From NCBI GenBank assembly GCA_963556145.1, contig OY744471.1, positions 2,721,590-2,785,589 of the forward strand: DNA of 64,000 nucleotides, written 5' to 3'. The position numbers and the translations under genes are program-made. Origin of the DNA: Hygrocybe punicea. Lineage: Eukaryota; Basidiomycota; Agaricomycetes; Agaricales; Hygrophoraceae. Shown here in pieces: positions 46,629 to 57,826 of this stretch (positions are counted from its first letter, which is position 1; every line of letters begins with the position of its first letter). The notes under the pieces were generated by a model. It ran no database searches. It was given only the letters and a program-made list of their open reading frames with translations, and had not been told where the DNA came from.

Positions 46629-47271
46629 TATGGCCAGTCAGGGGTACACCCGCAGTGCTCTGGGGCTGTACTCGGACCCGTACCCGTCACGGGTACGTAC
46701 CCGAGGCCAAAAGTACGGGTATGGCACGGGTTTTGCAGGGGTACAGGAAGAAACATGCAAAATACCCCATTTTTACCTGTTTTTGGTGGTTTTTATGGTT
46801 ATTGTGGACGGAATACTGGTCGGATCCATTTAGTGTAAAGGAGCACAATGTTCAGAATACTGTGGGGAGTGTTGAGAGCATTTTTTCATATTTTTACAAG
46901 CAATGATTCTTATTATATCCCTCAAAAACATGCAAAATACCCCATTTTTACCTGTTTTTGGTGGTTTTTATGGTTATTGTGGACGGAATACTGGTCGGAT
47001 CCATTTAGTGTAAAGGAGCACAATGTTCAGAATACTGTGGGGAGTGTTGAGAGCATTTTTTCATATTTTTACAAGCAATGATTCTCATTATATCCCTCAA
47101 AAATAGTGAAAATACCCCAAAAATTGAGTTTTTGATGTTTCTTCTCCCAAAAGAAATATGGCCCATACCCGCGTGGGTACTGCGGGTATTCTGAGGCTGG
47201 ACTCGTACCCTTAACCCGTGGTACCCATACTCTTAACCCCTGGGGGTATTGCATACCCTTGACCTGCCCTA
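46629..47271 (+). mobile_element. hAT-like MITE, long copy
   Basis: Ends TATGGCCAGT and, reverse-complemented, TAGGGCAGGT; flanked by an 8-bp duplication GATTTGGG (46621-46628, 47272-47279). An 8-bp duplication with TAGGG-like ends points to hAT mobilisation. The interior has CGGGTACGTACCCG-type palindromes and a 175-bp direct duplication (from 46751 and 46926). The shorter copy at 55.46 kb, in the opposite orientation, lacks the duplication. No ORF. Confidence 0.85.
46751..47100. repeat. 175-bp tandem duplication inside MITE
   Basis: AAACATGCAAAATACCCCAT starts at 46751 and again at 46926, and the two units are nearly identical. It explains most of the length difference between the two MITE copies (643 and 462 bp). 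Confidence 0.85.
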
Positions 47272-47282
47272 GATTTGGGCAT

Positions 47283-47626
47283 ATTGAAAATCTAAAAGAT
47301 CAGATTATGTTAGTTCGTCAATTCAATGGGGTCCAAAATGGTACTGTAATATACCGGTATGTATTCTGTAACTCAGGATGTGTTGTGAGATGATGAGTGT
47401 CATGGAGAAGAAGAGTTAATCAATTTTGGACAATCCTTTTGACTATCAATGATATCGGATTCATGTCAGGTGACAACGGCGACAATGATGCTCCCCCGGT
47501 TGTGCACCCATATTTGTCTTTAGAATGAATAACAATGTAACGACCTGCCAAACACGTGTCGAACACTGTTCGGCAAGTGTTCGATTAGTCATATGCATAT
47601 TGATGCGTTAATTAATGTCCGTGTGG
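47283..47626. other. Upstream region of minus-strand gene
   Basis: No ORF of note; probably promoter sequence of the ATP-grasp-like gene. An early GTCGAACACTG...TTCGGCAAG motif at about 47560 begins the hairpin array. Confidence 0.4.
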
Positions 47627-47991
47627 CTTGTCGAACACTTGTCGAACAGTGTTCAGCCTGTTCGACACGTGTTCGACAAGTCATTGCTACATTAATAAAT
47701 CAAGTGGAATATATATTAACGTAGATACAGCTTGTCGAACACTTGTCGAACAGGCTGAACACTGTTCGACAAGTGTTCGACAAGCCGTATCTACGTTAAT
47801 AAATATTCCACTTAATTATTAACAAAGCAATGACTTGTCGAACACTTGTCGAACAGTGTTCGGCCTGTTCGACAAGTGTTCGACAAGCCGTATCTACGTT
47901 AATATATATTCCACTTAATTTATTAACGTGGAAATGACTTGTCAAACACTTGTCGAACAGTGTTCGGCCTGTTTGACAAGTGTTTGACAAG
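47627..47991. repeat. Array of four long hairpins
   Basis: Palindromes at 47627-47680, 47731-47784, 47834-47887 and 47938-47991. Each has 23-base arms made of two CTTGTCGAACA-type units facing their reverse complement across an 8-base loop. The second and third have perfect arms. The loops are TGTTCAGC, GCTGAACA, TGTTCGGC and TGTTCGGC. Spacers include TTATTAAcGTAGATAC-like sequence. The core unit also occurs in the 37.8-39.5 kb satellite. Spacing is about 104 bp. Confidence 0.85.
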
Positions 47992-48176
47992 TGTTTGACA
48001 AGTGTTTGACAATTCATATCTATGCTAATAATCATACCATTATATATATTAGCATCAAGTATGTTCGGCCTCTTTGCCGTGTCATAAGTTAAGAATATAT
48101 ATATTTGTATAGTTGTATGTTATTTGTACACCGCATGTCCGATCAATATATGCAATGCCGAACATGTGTTGTTGAC

Positions 48177-50211
48177 ATGTCATCTGACTTGGCCAGTTCC
48201 CTCATAGGCCAGGGCATCGACCCTGACATCCAACGTTTTCTGTTCCCCTCATTTCTACCCTCAGACACCCACCAAAAAGATTCCACTACATCTACCATGT
48301 CCTTGCCCGTCGTCAAAACCTCGACTCCCGCTGTCAATCCCGCGGCTTTCAAATACTGGCCTGATGCGCCACCCAAAAAGCTGCAGGAGCTGCATCGCAT
48401 TTTCCAAATCCAGTACATGGTCCCGCCCAAGATTCCAGCACCCAACAAGGAATCCGGCACCGTTCCCGTCTTCTCTCGTAATCTCTATGTACTGAAGACC
48501 CACCCTCACGATGCCACCGCCCAAGGCGAGTTATGGCGCAAAATGCCCGAACGATACGAGGAACCGCTCCGTCGCTTGATTTATCAAATGGATATGTACA
48601 TCTACGCGACAGCAGCCATCGCATACAACAAGGCACCCCACTACTTGCCAGACTACGTCAAAAATGATAAGGAAGGGACCGATTCACTTCGGGATTACCT
48701 CAAGTATACCAACACCGTCATGGATGAAATTTGGGCAGAGGTTTTGGTCGCAAAATGGGCCAACGAGGTTACCCGTGACTGGCGAAGCAAGATCTTCGAC
48801 GATTGGCTCCTCAAAGAGTTTTACGTCGGCAAGCATTCTCCATCGGCATTAATTCAACATGGCGCTGCTAGCACCGAGACCATGCCAGAGGACCTCGGTG
48901 AGTATATATACGCATTGGCAGACAAATGGATTATGACATCTGGCATCATAGATTGGGCGAAATACGACGAATCTGTGCCAGCATGGCACAGCGGAACCTC
49001 TGCAAATTGGTCGTTCGGTGGGCTTCCGGATGCCACAAAGCTCGAAATCATCAGTCATGTTATTGCTTGGTGTAAAGGACATAGTGTCCTCGTCAATGCC
49101 GATGTGGCGGAGGACGATGAAGGTGTGATCTATAATTACATGTGTGAATGTGCTAATAAGATAATACATTTGCACAGAAGAGCCGGTTCCCCAGGGCAAG
49201 GGCAAGGGCAAAGCCAAGTCAAAATCAGTCAAAAAACAGAAGACATCTTCCGCTGGTTTGTACAAATTTTCAACCATAGCGGTGTATAGATGTACTGAAT
49301 ATTCAGGTGGCGCAGACAATTCGTCCAAGAAGGACAAAAAGAAGCACAAGCACAAGCACAAGTCCAGTAAGTACTTTCATTGTCTGTGATCATCACACAC
49401 GGTAACTCCTCATCATCACAGAACACACCGTGAAGTCCAAACCTGATGACGACGCTGAGGGTGAGTTATTAAATTCTAAATATCAAGATTATAACGCATA
49501 TTATTCATTCATGCATAGATGATATCAAGATGGAGGAGGATGTAGCCCCAGTAAAGAAGAAACGATCAAAGGCTCAAATGCGTACGTTACTCACTTTGCT
49601 CTGAATAATGCACTGACATCTCGCAGTCGCTGTCGAAATTGCGCCGTTGCGCGGATCCAAGAAATCGGAATCCAAAAAATTGACAGTGGAAGTTAAACCA
49701 CCCGTCTCCTCTGAGTCAGATGATGTGCCACTGGAATCCGCAAAGTTGGGCTTGTTAGGACCAGAATGGGAGGGGTTGTTGCATTCTGATGACGATGTAA
49801 TCATGCACGACAATGATGGACCTCCCGAACCCATACAGGAGTCTCTCAGCGGTGATCACAAGGATGGTGAGACAGCAAAGAGGAGGAAGTTGGATCTGGC
49901 ATCGGAGCAAGCAGGTATTATCGCAGAAAGGCTCCAGCCAGCGAAGCCTCCGAAGAAGTCTCCGACTCCGGGTATGCACATCACACTCTATAGATTTCAC
50001 ATCTGATCTTGTCAATATCATAGGATTCCGTCCCAATACGTGTGCATCGTCACGCCATCAGTCGTCGACCCCTGCGGAGCCAGGCAGTTTATCAATGGAT
50101 GTAGATTGGAGCAATATCGTTCCTCCCAATATCCTAGTCTCAATTACGCTGAGCCAAACGAGGCCTTCATCTCCCAAGGCGTCGACATCCAAACTGGACC
50201 CTGACCCTTAA
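48177..50211 (+). CDS. Unnamed 7-exon gene, 572 aa
   Basis: Exons 48177-49122, 49178-49255, 49307-49366, 49422-49460, 49519-49581, 49627-49971 and 50024-50211; phases agree and there are no stops. Start chosen at MSSDLASSLIGQG, although the frame is open upstream to 48105. The first exon encodes a mostly helical ~300-aa region (LHRIFQIQYMVPPKIPAPN, RRLIYQMDMYIYATAAIAYN, VMDEIWAEVLVAKWANEV). The rest is low-complexity and strongly charged: Lys/His-rich KKDKKKHKHKHKS and acidic VSSESDDVPLES. This composition suggests a nuclear, DNA-associated protein, but no domain is recognised. It lies to the right of the hairpin array, within the proposed large element. Confidence 0.65.
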
Positions 50212-50650
50212 TTTCAGGTGCTGTAAGTCCTCTTTTTGAGGAGTATTAATTATATTTGACTAAAGACACTTTATCTCAGTCGTTGATTTCTGGTAATCTG
50301 TTGATAATCTGTGCCCTCGACGTCCTCCTCTACCGCCATTCTTTACATCTGTACAATATCTGTACATTTCTTTTTTTGCTCAATTGAAAATGGCTTGTGT
50401 TACTTTCCTATGACCATAACAATTGAGCGAGATAATAAGCATACACAGATACCACATAAGACATCGATCTTGGTGACTGAAAATCTGTTTGTCTAAATTA
50501 AATGTATTAATTTCAGTTCACGTTTATCATAGTACAGCCACCACAGGTAACATGAGAAGAACAACCTTGGATTACTATGACTCGAGCTAATGAACATTCA
50601 AATTGAATATATGTAATAAACCAGAACTGCCAACTTTATGGACCAATTAA
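50212..50650. other. 3' flank, no gene seen
   Basis: AT-rich sequence downstream of the 572-aa gene. No ORF or repeat of note. Confidence 0.4.
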
Positions 50651-50885
50651 ATAGGGGATACACATAGGAGACGGATGAGGAATTTTTGCCATCAAATAAT
50701 ATTGAGATATCCACTCAAATATTGAAATTATTTTTGTTGCTATCATAAGTCCGAAAATGTCGAAAACATAACGTTATCCACTTTTTACAACATTTTCGGA
50801 CTTATTATAACAACAAGAATAATTTTAATATTTGAGTAGATATCTCAATATTATTTGATGGTAAAAATTCCTCATCCATCCCCTG
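50651..50885. mobile_element. Foldback element
   Basis: Left arm from GGATGAGGAATTTTTGCC (50675 on) and right arm ending GGTAAAAATTCCTCATCC are near-perfect inverted copies of about 95 bp around a ~25-base centre. The left terminus carries an extra ACACATAGGAGAC. Neither arm encodes a protein. The right arm doubles as the proposed right end of the 39.5-50.9 kb element. No target duplication is seen. Confidence 0.75.
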
Positions 50886-51170
50886 TGACAACTGTAACAA
50901 ATCCCCCTCGTATTGTGGCAAGCATAACCATCACTCCAAGGAAAGCTATGACTATTCAGTACCGGAATATTAGGTATGTTACGAAAACATTCAATTGAAT
51001 AAAAACATTATAAAGCTTCAGGCACACCTTATGATGTTTTTGGAAGAGCTTACAAATAAGATAATGTCATATGATCAATCCAATTGTGTTAATTGTTGTT
51101 CATGATCCGAACCACTTAACTAATTAAATAGATACATGGGCGGTGCTTCCTCTTACTATCACCATTCCAC
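50886..51170. other. Probable Helitron 5' region
   Basis: AT-rich stretch before the Helitron open frame. The Helitron 5' terminus (TC) should lie in or left of it but has no diagnostic motif that I can fix. Confidence 0.3.
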
Positions 51171-54100
51171 ATGAATCTCCACGATATCATACATGTCTGC
51201 ATTGCGGTTTTGACTTATCTACATTTCCTTGCAAACACAACCATATTTCCACAACTATACCAAGACCAACTTATATATATCTCTCTTGAACCAAATTCTG
51301 TTCCTTTGATATCAACCTTGACCCAAGAATTGGGTGTTTTTCAAAGAAAACTCATAGAACATGAGTTTGCCCCAGATCAGGGCGATGCAACAATACTGAT
51401 GCACATAAATGCAACACAATGTGTAAAGTTCAATGAAATAACAAATAATACTTTGACGCTCAATGCATTATTCGCTTGGACTACATTTAAAGATAGCACG
51501 TTCGATATGCAATTACGTTCTATTCAATATGCCAGAACATATTTCTTACCTTGTAAATATCTCTTTGCTTTGTATTGTCTTCTCAAACCTATCACTGTCC
51601 AATGTCGTTGTAAAATGATCAAGGCATTGCTCATGCGATCGCTATTGAGACGACATGATTTCAGATCATATTTATTTCATTGTATTACTAGTTCTCTATC
51701 ACATGCAACGTTGCTGTGGACCACAATATGTTTCATAATACAGCATAGCCGTTCAAACATAATTGTGTTCAATTTGAATTTATTCAGAAACTTGTTTAAA
51801 TCTTTATATATAAATTCCGTTCATAGATATGACTACATTGGTGGTGGTAAACGAATACCAACATTCAAGTTTAGCATTCTTCAATCTTTCATGCTACCGT
51901 CTAATAATATCCACCATGATTCTGACATATTATTCGAATATGTGGGGCATATTGATGAACAAACAGTCAACACATTACATGAAGATAGAAAAAAATATGC
52001 ATGTGTTAAAATGCCTTTACATGAACTTCTGCCAAAGTTGACAGTGAAGGATATTGGAGAAATAACAACAATACATGGTATATATTTGTCAAAGACATTA
52101 CGAAGATTACATGGACAAGATCTATCTGTGGCATTAATGAGGCATAATTGTTCAGCTTGTGATACTCATGTTTCTATTTTTCATGTGCATGATATTAAAT
52201 CAAATAAAGATAAGTGTAAAGAGTGGTACAAAAGACAACAAATGACAGAAACATATGAGTGCGGAAAAGAAGAAACTCAGACTAAAATGAAAGAAGAATT
52301 GGACAAGTCAGATGAGCAATCATTTCCTCCTCCTCCACCATCTATTGAATTGAAGGAAACCATAATCAGCAACTGGTGCAGAGATACATCACCTGAATGT
52401 TTTTAAGAAAGTGGGTGTGCCATGTGCGGTCAATTGGTTGCATTGAAGAACATGTCTTTATTGTCAAAGACAAAGGTTAATCTGAAAATATTAACTAGAG
52501 ACAATATGGGAATCACAAGATGTGAACGATATCATTGTTCTGATCCAATAGAGGATATCAAAGGTCCAGTGCTAGATAACACATGTAAATGGATATGCAA
52601 ACCATGTGTGCTCAGTCTGAACAAAGGACAAACTCCCAAATATGCTTTGGCAAATGGACTTTGGTTGGGCAAAATTCCTGCACAACTTCAAAATTTAACA
52701 TTTGCTGAACAGCTTTTGATTGCCCGTGTTCATCACAACAAATGTATTGTTCATGTGTCATCTGGGATGCATAAAATGAAAGCAAATGCCATCATGTTTC
52801 AAAACCCAACACCAAAGATATATCAGCGATTGCCTCCAACAATTAAAGAACTTGATGAAGTGCTAGCCTTCATTTTCACTGGTCCTGCCAGACCAACTCC
52901 AGAAGACATGGAGCGAACACCTTTATTGGTTCGCCGAAGGCGAGTTTCTGCAGCTTTAGAATGGCTGAAATTGAATCACATGGATTACTGTGATTTAGAT
53001 ATCTCCTATGAAAATCTAGCACAATATCCAGATCATGGAATTCCTGTTGTGGTTGCATATCGACCAGCAGAGACAAATAAGGACCTGGAAGCCACTAGTG
53101 CACTTGACAATGAAGAGGAAGATGGTGTGGAAGATGGGCCTTGTCCCTTTGTTGTTAGTGGGGTAACTGGTGATAATCTAGATATTACAAGTCCAAAGGC
53201 ATTAATAGCTGGAGTGACCAAGCACTTGATAGATGACCATGGTGGTGTTCTTGCCATAAGCCATGCTAGAAATCCAGAATTGTTCTTTAATAATCCTCAG
53301 TTATATCCTATGATGTTCCCCTGCCTATTTCCATATGGCTTGGGAGGTATTAGCAGCATAGACAAGGATGTTTTAAGCATCAGTGATATGATGCACAAAA
53401 GACATCTCCTGATGTACCATGACAAAAGATTTCAAACCGATCCCTATTTTCCATTGATTGCATTCAATCAAGAACAAATCAAGGACAGTACAACCGGAGG
53501 ATATTTGTTGACTAATAAACATAATTTCAACGATATTGCAAATCGCCTGATGAATATCAATACAGCTGTTTTGGATGACCTCTCTAAAAGATTATCTAGA
53601 GGTGATAGAGTCAAACCAGATACATCAGAAGAGAAAGCATGCTATAAACTCATTTCTGATCTGGATCATGTAGCTGGTCAGGTCAAAGGTTCAATTACTA
53701 ACAAGAAATATATGCGAAATGAGATTTGGTCTCTGATATCCTATATTGGTGCTCCGACTTGGTTTATCACTTTTGCACCTGCAGACATCAATCACCCACT
53801 ATGCTTATATTATGCTGACAACAAAGAAAAGTTTTATCCTAAACTATGTCTACCCCAGGATTGTTACAAACTAATTGCAAACAATCCAGTTGTTGGAGCC
53901 CACTTCTTTCACTTTACTACTGAAATGTTCATCAAACATATATTAGGAATAAATGAATCTCATCCTGGCCTTTATGGAAACACATCAGGTTATTATGCAA
54001 TAGTAGAGGAACAAGGATGTCTTACCTTGCATCTTCATATGCTGTTGTGGATAAAGGGATGCCTTACACCTCAGGAAATACGTGACAAAATTATGGGTGA

Positions 54101-54542
54101 AAATTCTGACTTTCAGAAAAGATTAGTGGAATACTTGGAAAGTTTGTGTGTAGGACAATTCATGACAGGTTCTAAAGATGAGGTATCACAGAAAATGGAA
54201 CAGACAATGTCAAAACCTGAATATCAACCACCGACATGTGTCATGCCAGATCCACTATCATATAATTGTTCCATTAATTGTCAATATCACAACAAAAGAT
54301 CAACATGGTGGCAAAGGTTTCAAGATGTTGTAGGTGATCTTTTATTGCGATTAAATGTACATAACAGGCATGATGGCAAAAAAAAGCCATATTGTCTTAA
54401 TTCGAAAGGTGAATGTAAACGACGATTTCCCCATGATATCTTTCAACAAACCTTTGTAGAACCTAACACTGGTGCTCTCAACCTCAAGCATGGTGAACCT
54501 TGGATGAACATGGTGACACCCGAAGTTACATATATGCTATGA
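51171..54542 (+). pseudogene. Helitron Rep domain half
   Basis: Same-frame open reading through 51171-52406 and 52422-54542 with one TAA at 52404 next to a zinc-finger-like ESGCAMCGQL. Later: FPCLFPYGLGG, NEIWSLISYIGAPTWFITFA and the HUH motif LTLHLHMLLW (about 54030), which nicks DNA with the Tyr residues. Downstream, the predicted catalytic tyrosines lie in AYITDYITK (54.60 kb). A TGA at 54540-54542 separates the two, inside a conserved LL-R-CNxDVTSLLSG block where Arg is expected. The first ~250 codons are low-complexity and their coding status is doubtful. Rep would start rolling-circle transposition in the nucleus. Confidence 0.8.
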
Positions 54543-57500
54543 TGCAATTCTGATGTGACCAGCTTATTATCAGGTACTGCTATAAAGGCCATAGTTGCAT
54601 ACATAACAGATTATATTACAAAATTCTCCTTGAAGACCTATAGCATTTTTGAAGTGATAAAAAGTATTTTTGATAAGAATTCCGAAATGATTGGTGGCGA
54701 CCTGAAAAGAAAAGACAAAGTCAGAAAGCTGTTTACACAAATAGTCAATTCACTCACCTCCAAAATGGAAATTGGTGCTCCAATGGCTTCATTATATGTC
54801 CTTGGAAATCCTGATCACTACACCAGTCATAAATTCGTGCCATTCTTTTGGAGATCTTATGTTAAAGAGGTTATCAGTGCATGGTCTGATGAAGAAATTC
54901 CTAATATATGTGAAGACCAAAATAATGCACAAAAGGTTGTTATTGGTAAGAATAATGGCGCATACATTGGACTTTCCAAAGTAAATAATTATATGTTCAG
55001 ACCAGCCTTGTATGATAATGTATCACTGTATGACTGGATACGTCTTGCCACTATGGAACCAAATAAAAGACGCACCAAAACAAAGACCAAAAGGGCCAGA
55101 AAAGAACCAGTGCAAAACCAAATTTTTGACAATCTAGGCTGTGATGATTTGTCTGACTCTTTCACTGAACCTACTAATGTTGACTATTCCAGTGATGACA
55201 ACTTGTCTGATGTCGTTGATAATGATATACTCATGGAGATAGATGAAATTCCAAAACCTGATAGTTTGAATAAAAATGCAGGTTCAGAAATAGCTGATAA
55301 AACAAATGAAGTTGATCTTAATAAATTGACAAAAATTGAAAATGATTATACTTTACATCCCAATCATCCACAATATCTTACCCACCATGCCAAAATGAAA
55401 GGGGATGATCCTTTCATAGTTCCTAATTTTATTCCAAACACTTTGCCAAGGGCTGACTAGGGCAGGTATGCAATACCCCCAGGGGTTGAGAGTACAGGTA
55501 CCACGGGTTAAGGGTACGAGTCCAGCCTCAGAATACCCGCAGTACCCACGCGGGTATGGGCTGTATTTTTTTTGGGAGAAGAAACATCAAAAACTCAATT
55601 TTTGGGGTATTTTTCGCTATTTTTGAGGGATATAATGAGAATCATTGCTTGTAAAAATATGAAAAAATGCTCTCAACACTCCCCACAGTATTCTGAACAT
55701 TGTGCTCCTTTACACTAAATGGATCCGACCAGTATTCCGTCCACAATAACCATAAAAACCACCAAAAACAGGTAAAAATGGGGTATTTTGCATGTTTCTT
55801 CCTGTACCCCTGCAAAACCCGTGCCATACCCGTACTTTTGGCCTCGGGTACGTACCCGTGACGGGTACGGGTCCGAGTACAGCCCCAGAGCACTGCGGGT
55901 GTACCCCTGACTGGCCATAGGGCTGACCGTGGTGATCAAGAATATTATTGTTGTACAATGTTAACATTTTTCAAGCCATGGAGAAGTGGCAAAGAACTCA
56001 AATGTAAATTACAAACATGGGATAATGCTTTTATAGACCATGAGTTTTCTAAAAGAGAGCTGGAGATCATGAAATACTTTGGTCTGCGGTATGAGTGTTT
56101 GGATGCAAGAGATGATTTCTCTGCTAAATGTCAGAAGAATAATACTGCAGATATAAGGTATTCATGGGCGACCTCAAATGGTCTTGATGAACTGGATGAC
56201 ATGCACAATGCTGAATTTGCATTTAACGGCGACGACTTCAACAACAATATCGATGAAGACAATAATGACACAGAAATACTCCTGAAACTTGGTCAAAAAG
56301 GACAAAAGAGGAAGGATCAAATGCTAATAGCTGAAAGAACTTTGAAAAGGTCAGGATGGCTTGATGATTGTATTGATGGTACCCCAGATATAGGACCGTT
56401 GATACCTATAGAACCACCTGTAGTACAATCAGCAAAATTATGGAGAGCTGCAGTCCTTGCAAAGAAAAAGGAAATCATCGATGATAGAAATAAAAATTTA
56501 CCAACAAACACAGCAACCATAAATAAATTGGGAAATTTTCAATATAATGATGTCAAGATAGTGGACGCAGCATACATCAACCATATGTTTGTTCCTACAA
56601 ACAGAGCTAATCGTCATCTTATTGATGTAACTATCAATGATTACAAGTTGAACACTGACCAAAAGAGAGAATTTCATATCATTGCCAATCACTCTACCTT
56701 GATTAACAGTCCTGACAAGCTACGCATGTATCTTGGTGGGATGGCAGGCACAGGGAAATCACAAGTCATCAAAGCATTGACTAGTTTCTTTGGTAAACAC
56801 AACGAAAATCATCGGTTTGTGGTTCTTGCACCAACTGGTAGTGCTGCTGCCATTGTAAATGGATCCACATATCACTCCATTCTTGGAATTAATCAGGGAG
56901 CATCATCTCGTTCCCTTGCACAAGTCCGTGCCAATCTTGATGGTGTGGATTACATTTTCATTGATGAGGTGTCAATGTTATCTTGCAGAGATATGTATAA
57001 AATCAGTGCTCAATGTGCAAAAGCACGTGGTGTTTATGATGAACCCTTTGGTGGCATTAATATGATATTTGCAGGAGATTTTGGCCAACTTCCACCAGCT
57101 ATGAGTGGTGCTCCTTTGTACTCTGGAACCATTGGTGTCCAAATCAATTCCAGTCAAACTATAGCAAATCAGGAAGCTGCTATAGGCAAAGCTCTTTGGC
57201 ATCAGATTACAACGGTTGTTATATTACGTGAAAATATGAGACAAACCAATCAGTCAAAAGATGATGTCCAACTGAGACAGGTGTTGGAAAACATGAGATA
57301 CAAAGCATGTACTGAAGAAGATATTGCATTCCTTCGCACTCGCATCGCAGGAAAAGGTCGAAATGATCCAAAATTAGCCCAAAAGAAATTCAGGAATGTA
57401 TCAGTTGTAACTGCATTGAATGCACAAAAAGACAAAATCAATGAACTTGGTATTCAACGTTTTGCTGCTGAAAATAAAAGACCATTAACATCATTTTATT

Positions 57501-57826
57501 CTATAGATAGATGGAATGATACTACTAGTTCCAATAGCAAAAGAAAATCTCATCACATGTTAACAATTTTGGATCCTATTCGACACACAAAGATATTGGA
57601 ACCTTCACTCCAAAAACTACTTTGGAGCCAACCACATGCATCATCCTCTGATCATATACCAGGAAGATTGGACTTATGTGTAGGCATGCCAGTGATGCTG
57701 AGAAACAATGATGCGATGGAGGGCATGGTTGTGGGTTGGCAGAGTGCAATAGGTCCAGAACAACAAACTGTGCTGGACACTTTATTTGTCAGATTATTGA
57801 ATCCTCCAAAAGAAATTAACATATAA
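54543..57826 (+). pseudogene. Helitron Rep tail and PIF1 helicase, split by MITE
   Basis: Continues DVTSLLSGTAIKAIVAYITD with the predicted catalytic tyrosines, then an acidic region, and reaches NTLPRAD, where a MITE intervenes (55458-55919). After it: MLTFFKPWRSGKELK and the helicase: Walker A GMAGTGKSQVIKAL (about 56740), Walker B FIDEVSMLSC, GGINMIFAGDFGQLPPA and VVILRENMRQ. The frame stops at TAA 57824-57826, before GLPENVVPI. Removing MITE plus one 8-bp duplication (470 bp) restores frame. The helicase would unwind the displaced strand. Stops and insertion make this copy non-autonomous. Confidence 0.8.
55458..55919 (-). mobile_element. hAT-like MITE, short copy
   Basis: 462 bp with ends TAGGGCAGGT and ACTGGCCATA and an 8-bp duplication GGGCTGAC (55450-55457, 55920-55927). 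It matches the 46629-47271 element in reverse orientation without the 175-bp duplication. It interrupts the Helitron ORF at LPRAD. Confidence 0.9.

Larger units (their letters stand above)
43894..47282 (-). pseudogene. Cys-rich plus ATP-grasp-like gene, multiply interrupted
   Basis: Starts at ATG 47282 (MPK) and is cut after codon 3 by a 643-bp MITE. It resumes as a Cys-rich block (EVCCHICPGRNCIS...CQRHC...CITSGTC), an acidic linker, and RYFVCMQEWVCIFKDVWRVI. In-frame TGA at 46016-46014, then HFNVENMFWPEFTHAML. After an intron near 45.8 kb comes YGITVENVSTFLAGI, ending GEPFPP at a 918-bp solo LTR. The frame then continues IALKRTHSDTSHHVLFPG, EWRVFLLGGRDIYTVHT, an intron near 44.3 kb, and FCRMDISLIVDSNTNKVNYF plus VNEIKRY. 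The Lys, EWRVF and D...NE pattern resembles an ATP-grasp fold; this is inference. Both insertions preserve frame when removed with one duplication. This copy is dead. Confidence 0.55.
39548..50885. mobile_element. Candidate large TIR element with four genes
   Basis: The left end 39548-39626 and the reverse complement of 50807-50885 align without gaps at 58 of 79 positions; both start CAGG and include GATGAGGA, AAATAATA and AGATATCTA. The left end sits where a satellite unit is interrupted. Between them lie four intron-rich genes in -,+,-,+ order. No target-site duplication is visible and no gene is a recognised transposase. It could also be ordinary host sequence flanked by two MITE copies. 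The call is inference from symmetry. Confidence 0.35.

Noticed and set aside
47627..47991. Regular repeats resembling a CRISPR array
   Set aside because: Eukaryotic context, palindromic units of 54 bp with similar spacers, no cas genes.
51171..51900. Separate gene before the Helitron Rep domain
   Set aside because: Same frame as the Helitron ORF and low-complexity; more likely its N-terminal extension or non-coding AT-rich sequence.
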